This document shows positions 44,952-57,590 of a stretch of DNA of 64,000 bases, piece by piece. The first letter of the stretch is position 1. Each line of letters opens with the position of its first letter. Under the pieces are notes generated by a model. The model was not told the DNA's origin, did no database searches, and saw nothing but the letters and a program-made list of their open reading frames with translations. A program made the translations under genes and the position numbers. Origin of the DNA: Dipteris shenzhenensis. Its lineage: Eukaryota; Polypodiophyta; Polypodiopsida; Gleicheniales. The stretch lies in the NCBI GenBank assembly GCA_047967505.1, contig CM106539.1. One strand, given 5' to 3'.

Positions 44952-45469
44952 CCCCTTACATAGGGCCCCCTCACTTTCATTGGAAAAAAGTTTGGACAAT
45001 ATTGACATGTATACACATTTTCCAAGGGAATGGTGTAAGCCCCAGTAAAAAGGAAAGGTGAACCCCAGTGTAATAAGGGGAATACTACATACCTTGGGTC
45101 ATTGGAACAACTCTCTACTTTATGAGTAGTAATAGTGTTAGGGTCACTGGTGAGGAACCCCCCATTCAAAAGTGAATTGATAGAGTAGAGGGCTTAACTG
45201 CAAAAGCCCATGGGACATATGAGAGATATAAAGGCTATCCCCTTACATAGGGATTCCATACCTTGTTCCAAAAATTAATGTTATTGGGTATGAATGATAT
45301 AGACCCTTGAAAAGGACTTGGGATATTTGGAATGATGGCATTTAATGGTTGACTTATTGGCTTGCATGCCAGGACATTAACACCCATAGATAGAGGCTTT
45401 GATGTGTTTTTAGGGGCCTCACTAGCTATCTTTGCATCTTATCTCTCTCCCTCTTATATAGAGACACAC

Positions 45470-45563
<94 letters not shown>

Positions 45564-45832
45564 CTATCTACACACACACACACACACAAATGCATGCATG
45601 CATGCATGCATACATACATACATACACATATATATATATAATGTGAACAATATATGATATATATATTTATATATGTTTGTGTGTGTGTAGAGAGAGAAAG
45701 AGAGAGAATATATACGTATGATAATATATATATTATATATTATATAATTGTATTTTATTTTATATAACAATAATGATATATATATATCATATTATTATAT
45801 ATCTAATTATTTATTATATAATGGATATTTAT

Positions 45833-45864
<32 letters not shown>

Positions 45865-45870
45865 CTTAGT
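45470..45870. repeat. Compound microsatellite and AT-rich block
   Basis: In order: (CT)~37, (CTAT)~7, (AC)~9, (TGCA)~4, (TACA)~4, (TA)n, then a GT/GA part and ~150 bp of nearly pure A/T with TATATTATA words. Confidence 0.95.
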
Positions 45871-46890
45871 GTGTCTTACTACTTCTTTAAGGAGAGGTTT
45901 CCACATGGTAATCTTCTGTAGCTTCTAGTCTACAGCTTGGTGCATCAAACTGCGACTTCTTTTCAATACCATTTGCAACTACTCATGTGATTGGCAGTCC
46001 TAGCCACCTTTTGCCCCTCATTTGTAGTTGCAGTGCTAATGTGGTCTACCCAATAATCCTCTATTACCACGTGGCATCAAAGCAGCTCTCCTTGCACTCT
46101 AGCTCATATTGCCACATGGAGCGCTCTTTGCTGAGAAGAGCACTCCCTGAGAACTCAGAAGATAGTATGTAGTAGATACTACGCAAACATCGACATGTCT
46201 AGGGCTACCATGATGCCATCCTGCTGTTGGATGGCCAAATAATCGAGGGTAGAAAAGGAATGCAAACTGCGTACTCAAGACAGGTTCACATCATAGAACC
46301 CAGGTAGGTCATAGAGGGGCTTGCTTGCAAGAGCACAGAAGAGAAACTTTTGGAGTAGTGGGCTTACAGTTGTTAATGGTGCACCACAATAGACGGGCTT
46401 GATTTAATGCAAGGACTAGACTACATAGTGCCTATCCAAGTCCCAACCATAGCAAGGAGCACTGAGTGATGTGGCAAAGTCTTTTGTGATGACCTCACAC
46501 ACAACAACGTAACATGCCAACGATACGCTATGCATGCCAAATAAAATTATGCTAATCTTAGCAAATGCATGCCAAATAAATTACGCATGGGTTTTGCTTA
46601 TCCAAAGAAATGTTTGCACTTTTTTTTTTGTGGGAAAGAGAAAACTACAAAGAATGTCTACAACCTCCTTGGTGGGTAGGTGAGAACCTTTAATTACAAA
46701 GGGTGGAAAAAGGCCTCAAAACCTCATTTTTCCTAGCAAAATACTTAACAGTCCTTATAATATCCTCTAAGGTCCTCTTAAAGAGAGCTAAATTGGATGG
46801 TCTCCTCCAATAAATGAGCTCATTCATATATTGAAAATTGCAATTGCTCTAACTACCTACCAAATCACATAAGTGACTTCATTTAAGATT
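45871..46890. other. No recognisable gene
   Basis: Only short ORFs without motif. It leads into the LINE tail on its right, and its right part may be that element's 3' flank. Confidence 0.45.
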
Positions 46891-46894
46891 CCTC

Positions 46895-47225
46895 TATTGA
46901 CAAGTATTGAGGTCTTCCAAGTCAGTTGAATGAAGATTGTAGATTTCTTCAGCCAGTTACTAAGTTTCCACCATAATGGCCGAGTTTTCAAGCACTCTCA
47001 GAAGAGATGCATGTGGGATTCAACCTTGGTTTTACATAGTGGGCAGAGTGGAGAAACCTTGGGATTCCACTTGGCAATCCTCTCATGTATAGGAAATTTG
47101 CACACAATCATCTTCCAAAGGAGAAGATTAAATTTGCTGAATGACGGTGCCAACCAGACTCTTTGAATTCTGTGTTCCTAAGTCACAATGTTGTCGCACT
47201 GTGCCTGTAGCCTAAAAATCTGCCA
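46895..47225 (-). pseudogene. LINE zf-RVT tail
   Basis: The minus strand reads LAPSFSKFNLLLWKMIVCKF, then HERIAKWNPKVSPLCPLCKT, KVESHMHLF, a stop and ECLKTRPLW, then WKLSNWLKK. This is the zf-RVT domain of L1-like LINEs (KERLxRWxxxxxxxCxxCxxxxETxxHLFxxCxxxxxxW), with both cysteine pairs and the histidine kept. It continues as a decayed tail to ~46700. No RT of this copy is in the window. Confidence 0.7.
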
Positions 47226-47229
47226 AAGC

Positions 47230-48730
47230 CCAAAGGTTTGGGGGTTGTTTGAGAGAGCTTCTATGAAGCGGTTTCCCTAAAGTCACCCAAAGATCCCTTC
47301 CATTTCCACTTGTTTCTCTCCATTTCTTCCCTCCCCTCAATCCCCTTCTCCCTTAGTCCTTTCTTCCCTCCCCATCAAGGTCATGGGTTGGGCTTGATCC
47401 AACAGTGGAGATTGCATCTCGTCCTCTTAAAAGGGTGGAATGCGCTTCCCAAAAATCAGTAGTCGTACTTGCCACATGGTGACCACCTGCCCCCTCCTCA
47501 CTTCCCTTGACGGCTAGGAAAGGCCATGTGTTGGCCTTCTCGTTTGAAATCCGACTAGATTTGGCCCTCCGCCTACCAGCTGATCACTGGAGGTGTCCGA
47601 TTCCTCCCCATAAATGCCTCCCCATGGCCCTCCCCTACTCCTTCTCCCTATAGTATTGGCTGCCAGGTGTATAGATAGCCAGGTGGGCAGCAAAACGGCC
47701 CATCCATGTGGGTTGGGTGGCCAATATTAGGGCTTGGATTGGATTATGGTGGACCAAAGAAGATTGATATTGTCAAGGCTTGGAATGTGCTTAGGGATGA
47801 GGATGATGTCAGAGTCATGCTTACATGGAAGCGTGATTTCTAGTCAAATAACTTAATAAACTTAGAATCTTAGAACTTTAATAAATTTCATATAAAAGTA
47901 CCACAACTTTAAATGTGTTCACACCACATAACAACATAAAAATAAAAGAGATAGACTGGGTGAGAATGAGGCCGCTCCCCCCAACTGGGTAAACCTAGTT
48001 GTATTTTTATATTCAATGATGCTTAGCCTCACTACAATGGTAGTACAGATCTTTGGACAAAACTTCCTTTGGGAAATCTAGAGATCTAAACCAAGACTTA
48101 GGACTGTTACAGTGATCTTCCTTTTCAAACTAGAATTCATATATGCATGTGACTAAGAATCATCCAAGAAAGTAACCACTGGTAATCCCTGGCCCTGGTA
48201 CCAGGTGGAGAATGCCACATAAAAATGGTATTGGTCATCCTTATCCGTGAACACAAGAAACTCAGATTCTACTCGTTAGGGTTAGTATAGAACCCTTAGA
48301 CGAACCCTTAGACTCTGAAAAACATAGCCCACAATAGGAGCAGCTAGCATTTTCAAGCTAAACGAGGTTAGAACCTTTGGGAAATAAAGGGAACAATTTT
48401 AGTAAATAAAATCAGTTTTAGAAATCCCTATGAGTGAAAAAAAAAGATCTGAAAATCACTTTCTAGGAGCCTGAAAGACAAAAAATGGAACTAAATGTCA
48501 GACAAACAGTGCACAAAGGAGAGTGTAGTGGTTGATAAAAGTGAAGAATACTTGCCCCATGAATCGTCTTGGGTGCTAAAAAGGAAAAAAGGTAGGCTGA
48601 AGCAGAATTTTCAGCAATTCATCAAGTTGGACAAAAGGAGGATGGCTAGGAATAGGGCGAATTTGCAAAGAGATTAACAGGGTAGCCCCTTCAACAACAC
48701 AACAGTCTGGTGCACAGCGAGTGAGAGAGA
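47230..48730. other. No recognisable gene
   Basis: Mixed-composition DNA. A 60-codon plus ORF (48495-48677) reads KRKKGRLKQNFQQFIKLD, basic, no motif. It ends at the truncated outer end of copia element B. Confidence 0.45.
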
Positions 48731-48732
48731 GT

Positions 48733-48998
48733 TGTCCATGGAATATTCAAGGAATATTCCCTATACCGTCGCTCTGGGGGCCAGTTGGCCCCCAGACCCT
48801 AGCAAGAATAAGGGGCTCCCACACAATCACCTTTCTACCATCAACAGTCTCATTGATACCCCTCACCTGACATGCAAGTCAAGATCATCCAGTGTCCCAG
48901 GCTCACACATGGCTTCTCCTCATATGGGGGCCTTACAACTTGAGCACCTTGGACCACTGGTGGTTATCAAGAGGGTGGGGCATTGAGCATATCAAACA
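48733..48998 (-). repeat. Element B 3' LTR, truncated
   Basis: Matches 53530-53858 from TCCATGGAATATTC to ATATCAAACA. It lacks the outer ~350 bp and an internal ~70 bp (the CTCGGGGGCTCCCACC region). A polypyrimidine CCCCCCCTC at 48999-49007, complement of the PPT, borders it. Confidence 0.85.
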
Positions 48999-49066
48999 CC
49001 CCCCCTCAATGTCCACCCATAGGTGAACTACCTTCTCGGCCCAATGTCGAGTCTCTGAAGATGACC

Positions 49067-50472
49067 CTAAAGTTGATCCTTCCTGAGTGCCTTGGTGAAG
49101 ATATCTGCTCCATTTTGCTCTATTGGATAGTAGACCAATTGCACTATCCCCAAATCACGCAGATAGTGATACTGAATCTCTATATGTTTTGTGCGCGCAT
49201 GAAACACTGGATTTTTAGCAATGGCCATGCAACTTTGATTGTCGCACCTCAGCACAGTTGCCTCATCCTCTTGCACTCCCATGTGCCATAAGGTCCTCCT
49301 TAGCCACACTACTTCACATGCAGCAAAACATGCTGCCTTCTTGTACTCAGCCTCGGTAGAAGACAATGCCACTGTTGTTTGTTTCTTATTGATCCAAGAG
49401 AAGGTACCTGAACCTAAAGAGAAACAATATCCAGAAACTGATTTCCTGGAATCAACATCTCCAGCCCAATCTAAGTCACAATGACCAGCCAAGGAAGTGC
49501 TCGTACCATAGGTGATACCATAATCAAGAGTGCCCTTCACATACCTGAGCACCTGCATCCCTGCATTCCAATGATTCTCCCATGGCTTATTAGAGAACGT
49601 GCTCAAAACACCAACAACAAAACTGATGTCCAGTCTGGTGTTGCACAGATAGATGAGACTGCCGACCAACTTCCTGTACCTCTCAATATCTGCTAGTGGT
49701 GAGGCATCCTCCATAGACAACCTCACATTTACCTCCATAGGTGTAGCTATCTCCTTGCACTCAGACATACCAAATGCCTTCAAGATCTCCCTTGCATATT
49801 TTTGCTGAGAGATGAAGATCTTGCCTAGCTCTTGCCAGACTTTAATCCCTAAACAGTAGTGCATCAAGCCTAAGTCTATCATCTCAAACTCCATGCTCAA
49901 CGCCTTTCTAGTCTGCTGGATCATGTCTTCATAGTCGCCTGTAATAAGGAGATCATCCACATATAGAACAATAATAGCAGTTTTTTCACCTTTCCTATAC
50001 ACATACAAGTTAGCATCTGAGGCACATCTTTTGAAGTTTAATTTATGAAATAATTTGTCTATCCATTGGTACCATGCTCTTGGGGCCTATTTCAGCCTAT
50101 GTACAGAGCCTTCTTCAGCTTACATACCTTGTTCTCAGAAAGGGGGGCCTCAAACCCAGGTGGCTGAGCCACATAGACCTCCTCCTTGAGGTCACCATTC
50201 AAGAATGTTGATTTAACATCCATTTGATAAATTGGCCACTTTTTATGAGCAGCCACTAATAGTACTGTGCGAATAGTGGTCACTCTGGTAGTCGGAGTGA
50301 AAGATTCCTGAAAATCAAACCCTTCAACCTGCGAAAATCCTTGTGCAACCAATCTGGCTTTGTACTTTTCCAAAGTCCCATCGGCCTTGTTCTTTACCTT
50401 CCAAACCCACTTGGTGCTAATAACCTTTCTGTTAGGTGGTCGATCTACTAGCTCCCAAGTTTCATTCTTCAT
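49067..50472 (-). pseudogene. Element B RT and RNase H
   Basis: The minus strand from 50472 reads [43 protein letters not shown], a frame break (50091-50009), then IIVLYVDDLLITG with an intact YVDD, MIDLGLMHYCLGI, and RNase H with GHCDLDWAGD, STEAEY and RCDNQSC, TKHIEIQYH and ADIFTKAL. The frame break removes the piece between the LKK and YVDD motifs. Catalytic residues that are visible look intact, but the protein cannot be made in one piece. Confidence 0.9.
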
Positions 50473-50706
50473 GATGCTGTCATATTCTACTTGCCTAGCA
50501 TTTTTCTAATCTTGATTTGCAAGTGCTTCCTCTAAACTCGCAGGCTCCTTTACTTCTGTAATAATCTCAGCCATCAAGGCCATATTGACTATGTGAGCAG
50601 AAGCCCTCCTTTGCTCCTCGATTCTCTGAGACCACCTTGGTCTATCTGCATGCTGCTCAACAGACATAGGCATCTAGTTATCATGGTCGTAGAGCTGCCT
50701 TACCCA

Positions 50707-51600
50707 TCATAGCAATGGCTTTTTCGGTGGTGTAACAATAGGTCGGTGACTTATACCTTCATCATTTGATATTTCCTCCTTTATAGCTCTTAGGATAGGT
50801 CCATAGTGAATTACCTCTTTGCTTGATGATAAAGTGGAAGAGCTCTTCTTTGCCTCCACTGCATGTGGTTGCTCCCTGAACACCACATCGCGGCTCGCTA
50901 TGATCTTTTTTGCCTCTTGGTCATACAAATTATAGGCTTTCTTCTCATCACAATAACCTAAGAAGATACATTTGGTGCTTTTTGGTTGTAGCTTGTTTCT
51001 CTCTGTCTGGTACATGCACATAGCAGTCACACCCAAACGTTCTGAAGTGGCAGACGTATGGCTTCTTACTGTTGTAAGCCTCATGTGGTGTTTTACCTTT
51101 GAGTGCCTTTGTCTAGCTATGATTAAGGATGTAAACCGTAGTATTGATAGCCTTAGCCCAAAAGTGGTTTGGCAGTCCAGCACCTTTCAACATACACCTC
51201 CCCATCTCCATCGTGGTCTGCATTCGGCAGTCAACAACCGAATTTTGTTGAGGCATATGTGGTGTCGTCATTTGTCACTTGATCCCTTTGCTCTTGCAAA
51301 AATCTCCAAACTCTGTAGAAACAAACTCACCACCACCATCTGATCTGATTTTCTTCACTTTTCTCCCTATTTCATTCTCAACAAGCTATAGCCATTCTAT
51401 AAATTTACCAAAAGCTTGAGCCTTTTTGCGAAAAAAGTACACCCACATCTTCCTACTATAGTCATCGACAATCAAAAAAAAATAGGAAGATCCCCCCAAG
51501 GCTTGTGTAGGCATCTTACCACACAAGTCAACATGCACCAACTCTAGAGAAGCATTTGCTCTATTCTTGCTTTCTTGTGGGAATTTCTTTCTCTATTGCT
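50707..51600 (-). pseudogene. Element B integrase (broken)
   Basis: Minus strand: LVHVDLCGK with the first Asp, then IRSDGGGEF with the second Asp, then PQQNSVVDCRMQTT, where the third acidic residue (normally Glu in NGVxER) appears as Asp. TAG and TGA codons interrupt. A frameshift near 51010 leads to KLQPKSTKCIFLGYCDEKKA and KKIIASRDVVFRE, the integrase C-terminal end. Confidence 0.8.
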
Positions 51601-53005
51601 TGCCCATCATGCAAGCTTCACACGGTTCTTTGATTTCTAGGATTGCAGGTAAGTGAGCAACCATACCTTGCTTCAGCATCTCCTTCAGCACTGCAAATCC
51701 GATGTGGTCGAATCTTTCATGCCAAAGTCTGCTTGTGCCCACTCCAATGGTGGCTGTAAGAGCACTTAGCTCATATAGGTTGTTCCTCCTTACTCCTATG
51801 CCAACAAGATTTCCTGCACTATCTAGAATTTTTGCTCTTGTCTTGTTGAACCTCATCTCATGGTCAAGGTCAGTTATGGAAGCAACTGATAGCAAATTTC
51901 TCTTGATTTGTGGAACATAGAGCACATTAGATAGTTTCTTAACATCTCCATTCATAGAAACAAATGAAACCGTACCTGTATCCTCAACAGGGCATTTTGT
52001 ATTATTACCAACTGTCATGGTGATAGGTTCCTATAGAGGCTGCATGGAACAATATAGACCCTTCTTGTAGGTCATGTGACGGGAGGCACCACTATCCAAC
52101 ACCCATGAATCAGTGGTTGAACCTTCTTGAACTGAAGAACACTCTTTCTCAATGGCCAGAAATAGATCCAACTCTGCTTCTACTGTGTTAGCTGTCTCTT
52201 TCCCCTTATTTGTCTTCTTCAGGATCCCATTCTTTTCATCTGCTTTCTTGACCCAACAATCTGGAATCATATGGCCCTTCTTTTTATAGTACAAGCATTC
52301 TCTGTGAAACTTCTTCTTGCCGCCCTTCTTTTTGTCACCACTAGTAGAGGACTCATCTTTGGTGGACGAACCACCTTTGCCTTTCGCAGTGGCAGAGAAA
52401 GAAGCATCCCCATTGCCGCCTCTATCTCGAGCTTTAAGCCTCAATTCCTCCTCCATAAGTAAAGCACAGAACTCCTCAAATGATAATGATTGGGGTCTCA
52501 CCTGAGTGTTAAGCACTGTTACCAGTCCATTAAACCTTGGTGGACATATCCGGAGACATTGCCGAGCTAGCTCTTCGCTAGTCTTTTGTATCCCAGCACT
52601 AGCCATCTAGTCACGCATATTTTTTATTTGGGTTATGAACACCTCCGCTGTCTCTCCATTAAACTTCTCTACTGCGAGCTGATTCTTCAAGTTTTGGATC
52701 CTTGTCTGATTCCGCGTCTCATACTGACTCTTCAATATGTTCTAATCCATAGTTGCCTTAGATGTATGTTGAATCAAGGTCAAAACACTATCAGTAGTAC
52801 TTGTAACCAGGGCACACAGAGCATCTGCATTCTTGCATTTCCAAGCTCGTAGAAGGTCGACATTAGGAGGTATCATACTCCCCGAATTTGTTGAGTCGGT
52901 GGTTCCTTGTAGTTCTAGGTCAGTCCCTAGTACTGTCTCTAGAAGCTCATATGAATCCAGAATAGCAATAATTTTAAACTTCCACAGAGTGTAGTTCATA
53001 CCATC
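51593..53005 (-). pseudogene. Element B gag, protease and pre-integrase
   Basis: Minus strand from ~52999: NYTLWKFKIIAILDSYELLE (gag start region), TAG 52742, FNGETAEVFITQIKNMRD, TAG ~52607, then ELARQCLRICPPRFNGLVTV. The zinc knuckle reads CLYYKKKGHMIPDC, so the second Cys is Tyr and zinc binding should be lost. Protease DSGAS (in WVLDSGASRHMT) is intact, followed by LSNVLYVPQIKRNLLSVASI and the pre-integrase WHERFDHIG...CEACMMGKQ. Confidence 0.85.
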
Positions 53006-53167
53006 TAGCTTGCCTTTAGTGGGCGAATCCTTAACACTTGGATTATTGCTGCAGCAGCTGCTACTGATCTCGAGCCGCTTCTTATGGAGCTTCTTCCTGT
53101 TGCCATCACTTTGTATGTTGTTGAAGCCCTCGCCTCTCTTCTATTCTTTGATCCTTAAAGCCACTTG

Positions 53168-53180
53168 GGCTCTAATACCA
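53168..53180 (-). promoter_or_regulatory. Element B primer binding site
   Basis: Minus-strand TGGTATTAGAGCC directly inside the LTR, one change from TGGTATCAGAGC. Confidence 0.85.
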
Positions 53181-53858
53181 TGTTAAATTACACGGTGTAG
53201 CAGAACAGAAACTGAACAAAGAATAGAGAGTACACAGCAAACTGGAGAGGAATAAACTTTTCCTTCAATATTAATGTAGTACAGATGATGGCTCCGTCCA
53301 CCTGTGCGCTCCCACAGTGGAGCTTAGATGGCGATCTAGACAAATCCTAGGTGAAGAGCTACTAGCTAGAAGATCCGATCTGATCTGAACTAATCTGATA
53401 CAATGGACTAGGGAGGTCACCTCTTTATAGCTATGAGGGTGATAGTCAGATCAACGTAGTCGGTGGAGTCGACCAGTCAACTTAGTCGGTGGAGCTGACC
53501 AGTCAACCTAGTTGGTGGAACCGACTAGTCATCCATGGAATATTCAGGGAATATTCCCTATATTGTCACCTCGGGGGCTCCCACCCTCGAACCCCCACTA
53601 AGGCAACCACTGGCCCCCCTCGGACCCCCAAGCTAGGGGCCAGTTGGCCCCCAGGCCTCATCAAGAATAAGGGGCTCCCACACAATCTCCTTTCTACCAT
53701 CAACGTTCTCATTGATACACCTCACCTGACATGCAAGTCAAGATCCATCTAGTGTCACGGGCTCACACATGGCTTCTCCTCATAATGGGGCCTTACAACG
53801 TGAGCACCTTGGACCACTGGTGGTTACCAGGAGGGTGGGGCATTCAGCATATCAAACA
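53181..53858 (-). repeat. Element B 5' LTR
   Basis: 678 bp with TGTTAAATTA...TATCAAACA ends (plus-strand reading). On the minus strand GCTATAAAGAGG near 53415-53435 is a likely TATA box. Three ~30 bp repeats (AGTCGGTGGAG...CAGTCAAC) lie at 53455-53535. Confidence 0.85.
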
Positions 53859-54650
53859 CGAGATAGAGTAACACTCAAAAAAACCAACGAACTACTCGGG
53901 CTAAATAGTCTACTAAAGGTGAGCTTGGCATTGGCGCTATAGTCTTGGAGTAGTCAGCAAAGTCGAGGCTGTAGCTAGCCCTTAAAACATGGCTAGCAAG
54001 TACAATGGCCACATCTCGTGAGTGGTGGCTCTGAGCTAGTGGAGCGATGAACAACAATGAAGAGCAATAGTACCAGGGGGTCACGAGCTCAGTGCGCCCC
54101 AAGCATCACCAAATAGCATGATGCATGGCTCTCCTACCTACTAACGATGGCGAAGCAAGCAAGGATGATATACGAGAGTGGGGGGAGGAAAACCTGGAGT
54201 GCGAGGGGGGGGAGGGGGGGAGCAAGTGCAATAGTATTGCAAGGAGGAGTTACATTGAGTTCTTTGTCATGATACAATTGAAAACTTTCAAGTGTAGACT
54301 CTGCTTATACAACTCAATTTTCGTGTACATTACCCCAACATGTTAAGTGTAAGATCTATGGACTACAATATTGTTGAATGAAGAGCACTTATAGCTCTTA
54401 CAAGCCTTGTAGATGCAAAAACTGAGGTAGAAAGCCAATCAAAACTATCACCATTAGAATATGATTAGAAGTACCACCAGGTCATCACTCGCATGTGGAC
54501 TCATATTGCTAGTTTCATTTTACTTATCACCAGTTTGTTGGGGGATACTACCACCCAATTCACTGTTGGATTTTTCAGGTTACCACTATGATCATATTAT
54601 TTTCATGCCTTTTTGGAACAAAATTATTGTTCATGAATTTTTGGGTTAAC
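53859..54650. other. No recognisable gene
   Basis: Short ORFs only (53875-54102 minus, 54125-54346 plus). A G-rich patch is at 54205-54222. Confidence 0.45.
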
Positions 54651-54699
54651 ACAAATATGAAGATGCTAATATAATACCTAGACATCAATGATGACATGT

Positions 54700-54890
54700 A
54701 GGCAAGTGGTTAGGAACATAGATTGTAGACAACATCTTCACCTTTGGGAGGTAGCGGATTGGGTCATGGGAGGAGTCCCAACCTATCCTAGTCCTCTTGG
54801 ATTTCAAAAAGGCATATGATAGTTTGGACCCAAACCCTATCAATGAGATCTCCCCAACCATGAGTAGATAGGTGGAGACCCCTTTCACTA
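54700..54890 (+). pseudogene. LINE RT fragment, piece 1
   Basis: The plus strand reads EESQPILVLLDFKKAYDSLD and PNPINEISP. LLDFKKAYD is the first catalytic motif of non-LTR RT (its Asp kept). Frame changes occur on both sides. Confidence 0.65.
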
Positions 54891-55179
54891 ATCAGGGGCT
54901 CTTGGAGGCCCTCCCTCAACATAAGTGTGTTGTAGAGGTTATCTCGACACCACACCATCCTTCTTTAGATGCTTCTAGGAGTACATTCACACTAGCCCTA
55001 TGTTTAGCCTTTCGAGAAGTTTTTAACTTTGCCTTGCTCCCTAGTCATTGAGTCGAGTGTGGATTTATTAGATCTCAAAGGGGGCATGGTTTAAACATTT
55101 GACATTTGAGATTGATCACCTTATTAGATACCACTTACAAGATCTTACCCTAAATCTTGAGCTTGTGATTGCAGCCCCA

Positions 55180-55540
55180 TCTTGCCAATGTCATCCACGG
55201 CCCCTCCTTGCTAACATCATCCACTACTCACAGATAGGTTTTGTTCTAGAATGCAGTATCCTAGAGACAAGTCTTCACCTTTTGGAAGGTAGTGGATTAG
55301 GCCTAGGAGGAGTCTCGGCATATCTCAATCACCCTCTTAGAACTTGAAAAGGCTTATGATAGGGTGGAGTCACCTCTTCTAGAGGGAACCATCTAGAGGT
55401 TAGGTTTCACAACAGATATATTCAAGGGATCTCTCCCTTTTATGCAAGGAGCGCTAGCTAAATGCTTATTGGATGTCACACAAGGGAGGCCTTGTCACTT
55501 TTTGACTGAGTTGCAAAATCGATTGCCATCTTTATCGGTG
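55180..55540 (+). pseudogene. LINE RT fragment, piece 2
   Basis: The plus strand reads LLANIIHYSQIGFVLECSIL (compare IIHPSQTGFVxGRSIL), then in another frame LLELEKAYDRVESPLLEGTI, a stop and RLGFTTDIF, i.e. LDFEKAYDRVxWxFLxxxLxxxGF. It contains the same motif as piece 1, so either two LINE copies or an internal duplication is present. YADD is not found downstream. Confidence 0.7.
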
Positions 55541-55599
55541 GGTTTATGTTGGGCAATCCTTCTCAAGAGTTTGTTGTATGTCCTATATACTATCTACCA

Positions 55600-56850
55600 G
55601 TCAAAATGCACATGATGCTGTAACTATATGTTTTGATTCATCTATTTGCATTGGTGCTTTTTGTTGGCTCTTCTTCATTGTGAGTGTTGTTCTCGAATTG
55701 CGTCTTTTCTGCCAAAAAAAATAGTAGATGCATACATGAGTAATGTTAAATAACTACATAATGTATGAAAGAAAGTATGCTTTTTATTTACTTGCCATGG
55801 TTTCCTTCCAAACACATGAATGGATTTGTGTCTGCACCAAATGCAAATTGCTTATTGAAAAAGTAAGTGACTTCTCAATTGTGATAGGGGGGCTCGCGGC
55901 ATTGTGTTTATGCTTGTATTATTTCATGAATTGTCCTAACACTGCATTGCCTTGATGTCTTGTTGTGTCCTTCAATAATCTAAAGACACATTATACCCAA
56001 ATCACAGTAATTTGCAAGCATATACTGATATGCCCTTTGTTTTTTCATCCAGTAGTTTTTGAGCATCAATGTTATCAAGTGGTTCTTTTGACTCATCAAA
56101 GTCAATCTTGAGTTTGAAAAGAATCTCTTTCAAAAGGCCTGTTACAATCACAAGATGTGTTTAATTCGATTTTGTAGTCTTTATTTTATGGTTAGTACTA
56201 AGCTATGCTCGAATGAATCTATGTAATTTCTCTCACAAACATTAAATGTGACATACCATTTGCATATATGATGCCTTTTGATTCTTGTTTAGCTACCTAT
56301 TAGTCATTGCAGTTGTCCATAAACTCACGAAGCTCTCTCTAATTTCTGAATCCATTGATGTACATAGATCGGCGATGGCCTGTAACATTGGCCACATGCA
56401 TCTGATTTGTTGTTAGGAACCGAGTCTTCCTTGTTGGCATGGGCGTGCTTATTTTTGCATTATTTTTGTACATCTCAAACAATTGCAACCAGAATTTAAT
56501 CATAAGTATAGAAACGAGCAAAGTGCTTGTGTACAAATTTTTTTTTAATATGTGAGCTAATTTGTACCTTGTTTGTGTCCATTTGTATTTGTTGTTTACA
56601 ACTTTTAAGCGACTGGTAGAGCTGAATCCTACACAAGAAAAGATGCTAGAAACGATCATCAAGAGATTAAGATCACCTTATTAGAGAGTAGCGTAGGAGT
56701 GGAGGGATGTGCACATTTTTGCAGTGTATCATGGAGATTTCTATCGGAGATTATCTAGTGGCATTGGAGTGAAGTAGTCTGGATGTGGAAATCCAAGGAT
56801 TCATAACTTCAATCTCTCAGTTTTATAGAAGATAGCATCACATATCCAAG
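55600..56850. other. No recognisable gene
   Basis: Small ORFs without motif (55743-55955 plus, 56339-56662 minus). It lies on the 3' side of the Helitron and may include its terminal part, but I find no clear CTRR hairpin end. Confidence 0.45.
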
Positions 56851-56853
56851 GCC

Positions 56854-57590
56854 TTATGCAAACACTTCATGAAAAATGAGCAACACATTGTTTGAGATCG
56901 TTGCACCTTGTGATTTATGACAAGTGATTGCATATGCAAGTGTCAAAGGAAACATGGATTTGTGGTACCACTTGCCATTCAAAGCCTTTCGTTGATGTCT
57001 AGAATTCCGTATTGTAATTGTTTCTTTAATCGTGTCAATGATGATAGTAATTTCAATTATCGTGCCCATCGTAGATCTACTAATTTCTTGAAGCTTGCAT
57101 GTTGTTCCACTCACAGCACCGATGGTGAGATCAATGTTTTCTATGATTGTGGCCTTTGCTCCAATACTAATTTTACTAATCTCATCAAAATTAATGTCAT
57201 TCAGCCATTTGTGCAGTGCTGGTTCGTTATTCGCATTTGTGTGAAGAGGTATATGAACACCGAACTCTAGTGGATGAAATTTGTACGTCAAGAGGTCATT
57301 GAATGTGCACACCTTTACTTTATGTGTACATATAATGGTGGTTCTTCTATCAATAAAGCAAAGAGCCTCTTCTTCATTGATAATGCATTGGCCATTCTGA
57401 TGACTGTATTATTCTTCACTACATGATTATCGGACACATCAACACCGATGTTACAGACATTTTGTTTTGAACCATGAGTCACATATGTTTTGTGATACTT
57501 GTAGAATGTGGTGTCCTCAAGGCATGCTGGCCTTCCACTGTAGAGGTCGATTGGATGCATGACTACATTGTGGTTTCTTGAGATCATTCA
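56854..57590 (-). pseudogene. Helitron PIF1-like helicase, C-terminal part
   Basis: The minus strand reads KISIGAKATIIENIDLTIGA, VSGTTCKLQEI, then FPLTLAYAITCHKSQGATIS and NNVLLIF. This is the end of PIF1/Helitron helicases (GAKVMLxxNxDxxxGLVNGxxG; FPLxLAxAITIHKSQGxT). The ORF upstream (57587-57315) reads NHNVVMHPIDLYSGRPACLE, like the linker region before it. The Walker A part is not seen, so the helicase is truncated. Confidence 0.7.

Larger units (their letters stand above)
48733..53858 (-). mobile_element. Ty1/copia element B, old and degenerate
   Basis: Minus-strand copia with a 678 bp 5' LTR (53181-53858) and a truncated 3' LTR (48733-48998). Between them are gag, protease, integrase, RT and RNase H in copia order, spread over three frames with many stops. 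The shared LTR part shows a deletion of ~70 bp and about ten substitutions, so it is much older than element A. No target duplication can be given, because the outer 3' LTR end is lost. Confidence 0.9.

Noticed and set aside
50972-51343. Plus-strand ORF of 123 codons
   Set aside because: Shadow of the element B integrase on the other strand.
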